Assembly: GCA_030584065.1 (NCBI GenBank)
Contig: CP129489.1
Location: 504,797 to 568,796 of the forward strand
Reading direction: 5' to 3'
Length of the DNA stretch: 64,000 nt
Source: Flavobacteriales bacterium
Lineage (GTDB): Bacteria; Bacteroidota; Bacteroidia; Flavobacteriales_F; PHOS-HE28
Positions 61,393 to 64,000 of the stretch are shown here, piece after piece. The notes under the pieces were generated by a model, which saw only the letters and a program-made list of their open reading frames with translations, ran no database searches and was not told where the DNA came from. Positions within the stretch are counted from its first letter, which is position 1. Every line of letters begins with the position of its first letter. Made by a program: the position numbers and the translations under genes.

Positions 61393-62685
61393 TTAGGGGA
61401 AGATGCCACGTTCCTTGTAGGTCTTCTCCAGTCGTCGCAGGGCCACGATGTAGGCGCTGTCGCGCCAGTTCACTTCGAACTCCTCGGCGGTGGTGACCAC
61501 CTTGTCGAAGGCGGTGTCGATCTTCTCCTGGATCATCTCCAGCACCTGGTCGATCTTCCAGATCTCGCTGCGCTTGTTCTGGAGCCACTCGTAGTAGCTG
61601 CCGATCACGCCGCCGCTGTTGCAGAGGATGTCGGGGATGATGTCCACGCCGTTGGCGCGCAGGATGGCCTCGCCCTCGGTGTCCGTGGGCCCGTTGGCGC
61701 CTTCGGCCACCACGTTGGCCTTGATGCTTCCGGCGTTGGCCGCGGTGATCTGGTTGCCGAGCGCGGCGGGCACCACGATGTCGCAGGGCAGGCCGAAGAA
61801 CTCTCCGGGTGCCATGGTGCCGGCCTTGGCGTAACCGGCGATGCTGCGGTTGTTGGCCTCCACGTGTCGGTTCAGGTCCTCGGGGTCGATGCCGTTCACG
61901 TTGTGGATGGTGGCACTGGCGTCCTGTACGGCGATGAGCACGGCACCTTCCTCAGCCAGGAAGTGCGAGGTCCAATAGCCTACGTTGCCGAAGCCCTGCA
62001 CGATGTAGCGCATGCCCTTCAGGGGCTTGCCGGTGCGCTTGGACCATGACTTGAGGGTGGCCACCACGCCGAATCCGGTGGCGCGGTCACGGCCTTCCAG
62101 TCCGCCGGCGCCCAGGGGCTTGCCGGTCACCACGTGCAGGTTGGCGAAGCGCGTGGCGGGCGACTTGGTGCTGGAGTAGGTGTCCGCGATCCAGGCCATG
62201 ATCTGCGGGTTGGTGTTCACATCGGGCGCCGGGATGTCCAGGTCGGGCCCGATGTTGTCGCCCAGCGCATAGGTGAAGCGGCGGGTGATGCGCTCCAGCT
62301 CGCCCTGCGAGTAGAGCTTGGGATTGATCTCCACGCCGCCCTTGCCGCCGCCATAGGGCAGTCCGGCGAGCGCGGTCTTCCAGGTCATCCAGATGGCCAG
62401 GGCGCGGGCGGAGTCGATGTCCACGGTCTGGTGGTAGCGCAGGCCGCCCTTGTAGGGCCCGAGCGCGTTGTTGTGCTGCACGCGGTAGCCGGTGAAGACC
62501 TCGATGGAGCCGTCGTCCAGCTTCACGGGGAAGTGGACCACGATCTCGCTGTTGGTCTTGGCCAGGATCTTCCGCACGCCGGGGTCCAGGCCCATGATGT
62601 CGGCCGCACGTTCGAACTGGTCCATGACCACCTTGTACATGCCTTGCCGTTGCTCGGCTTTCTTTTCCATCGTCGGGGATTGCAT
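61393..62685 (-). CDS. Glutamate dehydrogenase, copy 2
   Basis: 430 residues, 425 identical to copy 1 at 42235-43527. Catalytic GGGKGG and dinucleotide VQGFGNVGYW are intact. DNA identity is very high over the coding region and drops sharply outside it. Such identity between copies with diverged flanking genes points to recent duplication or gene conversion. Unlike copy 1 no transhydrogenase follows; the GreA-like gene comes directly after. Confidence 0.95.
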   Translation of the reverse strand: MQSPTMEKKAEQRQGMYKVVMDQFERAADIMGLDPGVRKILAKTNSEIVVHFPVKLDDGSIEVFTGYRVQHNNALGPYKGGLRYHQTVDIDSARALAIWMTWKTALAGLPYGGGKGGVEINPKLYSQGELERITRRFTYALGDNIGPDLDIPAPDVNTNPQIMAWIADTYSSTKSPATRFANLHVVTGKPLGAGGLEGRDRATGFGVVATLKSWSKRTGKPLKGMRYIVQGFGNVGYWTSHFLAEEGAVLIAVQDASATIHNVNGIDPEDLNRHVEANNRSIAGYAKAGTMAPGEFFGLPCDIVVPAALGNQITAANAGSIKANVVAEGANGPTDTEGEAILRANGVDIIPDILCNSGGVIGSYYEWLQNKRSEIWKIDQVLEMIQEKIDTAFDKVVTTAEEFEVNWRDSAYIVALRRLEKTYKERGIFP

Positions 62686-62700
62686 TGGTGTGCTTGTGGG

Positions 62701-62967
62701 TTACTCGAAGTGATCGCATTGCAGCACGAGGCGCTCCCTGCTGCGCAGGCTGCAGTGGGCGCGGTGGTCGCAGGTGGTGCACAGGCCGTAGGGAGCTGAT
62801 GCGGTCCGCGCAATACGGACATGGCCTGTGACCGTGTTGACGGCCGCGCCCATCGCTTCATGGGCCTCGCAGTGCAGCATGGGCCGAATGGCTTGATGCT
62901 CGAACTGGCATCCGCCCCGGTATCGGCAATTCATGCAGAGGGAGACGGCGGTGCGTACCTGGGCCAT
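62701..62967 (-). CDS. Small eight-cysteine protein upstream of glutamate dehydrogenase 2
   Basis: 88 residues from ATG 62967 ([14 protein letters not shown]). Same two-half layout as the protein at 43550-43819: [11 protein letters not shown] ... LHCEAHE and [11 protein letters not shown] ... LQCDHFE. Cys spacing is kept while most other residues differ, so the Cys frame is under selection. A longer frame to 63012 would run through the conserved promoter-like element. Confidence 0.75.
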   Translation of the reverse strand: MAQVRTAVSLCMNCRYRGGCQFEHQAIRPMLHCEAHEAMGAAVNTVTGHVRIARTASAPYGLCTTCDHRAHCSLRSRERLVLQCDHFE

Positions 62968-62991
62968 GGGAATCGCTTCCACAGCAACCAC

Positions 62992-63007
62992 GCCAATGGC
63001 TGTGCCA
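62992..63007 (-). promoter_or_regulatory. TGGCACAG-N3-TTGGC element before the Cys-rich gene 2
   Basis: Minus strand TGGCACAGCCATTGGC. Same length and fixed bases as at 43844-43859 and the same 25-base distance to the ATG. The middle bases and the leader differ between copies, so the element looks selected rather than merely copied. Confidence 0.4.
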
Positions 63008-63135
63008 TGCACTCCATCGCGCGGTCTCTGAATGGGGAGGGTGCCGCATCAGCTGCTGGCTATGAACGCATTAAGGCGACTATGCAAGGGCGGTCGGCTC
63101 GGTTTCCGTCGCTGGCCATGTTGCGCGGCGCCGGT

Positions 63136-64000
63136 TCAGGACTCCCCGCCCGGGGTGATATGCCCCGGCTCTTTCAGTTTCTCCCGCAGCGTCTTGCGAT
63201 CGATTCCGAGCACGGCGGCGGCTTTCGTCTTGTTGTTGCCGGTGGCTTCCAGCACGCGTTGGATGTGCCGGCGCTCCATTTCCGCCAGGGTGACAAGCGG
63301 TCCCGCATCGGTTCCGCGTGGCGGCTCCATCTTCAGGTGGGGCGGAAGGTCGTCCATCTCCACAGAGCCGCCCTTCAGGATCACAAGGCGGTGCACGAGG
63401 TTCTCCAGTTCGCGCACATTGCCGGGCCACGGGTAGGCGATCAGGGCATCCATGATGCGCGCGGGGATGCGCAGCGGCCGCTGGCCCTGCTCCTTGCTGA
63501 ACCGGGCATTGAAATGGTCCACGAGGAGCGGGATGTCCTCCACGCGCTCGCGGAGGGGCGGTATGTGGATGTTGATCAGGTTGATGCGGTAATACAGGTC
63601 CTCTCGGAAGGTGCCTTGCCGGATCATGGCCTGGAGGTCGGTGTTGGCGGCGGAGATCAGGCGCACCTCCACGCGCTGCGGCTTGGTGGAGCCCAGCATG
63701 GTGACCTCCTTCTCCTGGATGGCGCGCAGCATTTTGGCCTGCACGGCAGGGGTGGCGTTCCCGATCTCGTCGAGGAAGAGCGTGCCGCCATCGGCCGCCT
63801 GGAAGAAGCCAACACGATTGGTGGCGGCCCCGGTGAAGGCACCCTTCACATGACCGAAGAGCTCGCTCTCCAGCAGCTGGTCCGGGATCGCCCCGCAGTT
63901 GACGGCGATGAAGGGCGCGGAGGCGAACGTGCTGTTGTAATGGATGGCGCGCGCCACCATCTCCTTGCCCGTGCCGCTCTCGCCGGTCACCAGCACCGTG
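63136..64000 (-). CDS. Sigma-54-dependent transcriptional activator, C-terminal part (runs off window)
   Basis: AAA+ domain beginning with Walker [18 protein letters not shown], the sigma-54 contact loop [10 protein letters not shown], Walker [10 protein letters not shown], and a Fis-type helix-turn-helix at the end ([19 protein letters not shown]). The N-terminal sensory or receiver domain lies beyond base 64000, so the signal is unknown. It activates promoters used by sigma-54 RNA polymerase. It is upstream of and on the same strand as the second Cys-rich and gdhA pair. Confidence 0.92.
   Translation of the reverse strand, partial: TVLVTGESGTGKEMVARAIHYNSTFASAPFIAVNCGAIPDQLLESELFGHVKGAFTGAATNRVGFFQAADGGTLFLDEIGNATPAVQAKMLRAIQEKEVTMLGSTKPQRVEVRLISAANTDLQAMIRQGTFREDLYYRINLINIHIPPLRERVEDIPLLVDHFNARFSKEQGQRPLRIPARIMDALIAYPWPGNVRELENLVHRLVILKGGSVEMDDLPPHLKMEPPRGTDAGPLVTLAEMERRHIQRVLEATGNNKTKAAAVLGIDRKTLREKLKEPGHITPGGES

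Overview
The window looks like chromosomal DNA of a high-GC Bacteroidota, most probably an uncultured Flavobacteriales-type denitrifier such as those recovered from wastewater. The clues are a CzcA-type pump fused to its outer-membrane channel, a Sec-exported clade II nitrous oxide reductase with the nosB-L-D-F-Y accessory set, weak or absent Shine-Dalgarno sequences, and promoter elements close to the Bacteroidota TAnnTTTG type. No rRNA, tRNA, CRISPR array or intact transposon was recognised.

Layout. 1-1162: end of a type II restriction-modification pair (C5 methyltransferase plus the first codons of its partner). 1396-5766: a fused methylmalonyl-CoA mutase carrying two palindromic inserts, divergent from an outer-membrane porin. 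5846-11813: a czc/cus metal-efflux operon. 12167-20428: a NnrS/oxidase-like membrane protein, then cytochrome c and nosZ-B-L-D-F-Y plus a frameshifted CopD-like gene. 20524-24001: fasciclin lipoprotein and B12-dependent ribonucleotide reductase. 24060-28337: norC-norB-nadA-nadB, four overlapping genes. 28477-31720: an uncharacterised 611-residue protein with tyrosine phenol-lyase. 31731-38893: small redox genes, a MarR regulator and an AcrAB-TolC-type operon. 38992-43819: a small Cys-rich protein, glutamate dehydrogenase, proton-translocating transhydrogenase (three genes) and a GreA/Rnk-like protein. 44404-50437: a cbb3-type oxidase cluster with truncated haemoglobin, Ric and hemerythrin, headed by an Rrf2 regulator. 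50645-52018: tryptophanase. 52145-60187: a TetR-controlled RND operon. 60276-64000: a tryptophanase remnant, a second GreA-like/GDH/Cys-rich cluster, and a sigma-54 activator that runs off the window.

How it works together. Reading the gaps between genes, I found the dyad TGAY-N4-RTCA (CRP/FNR type) in seven promoter regions. In five cases its centre lies exactly 36.5 bases from the last G of a GAnnTTYG-like -7 element, in one case 35.5 and in one 34.5. The seven genes or operons are nos, fasciclin, nrdJ, nor-nad, the unknown gene plus tpl, ric, and tnaA. This suggests one low-oxygen or NO-responsive regulon combining N2O and NO reduction, NO damage repair, oxygen-independent deoxyribonucleotide synthesis, NAD synthesis and amino-acid lysis to phenol or indole plus pyruvate and ammonia. 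The CRP/FNR regulator itself is not in the window.

The second theme is duplication. Two glutamate dehydrogenases differ by only five residues, each preceded by a small eight-cysteine protein and each with a GreA-like gene downstream; in copy 2 the transhydrogenase genes are missing. Both copies share a 16-base TGGCACAG...TTGGC element exactly 25 bases before the start of the Cys-rich gene, and a sigma-54 activator gene sits beside copy 2.
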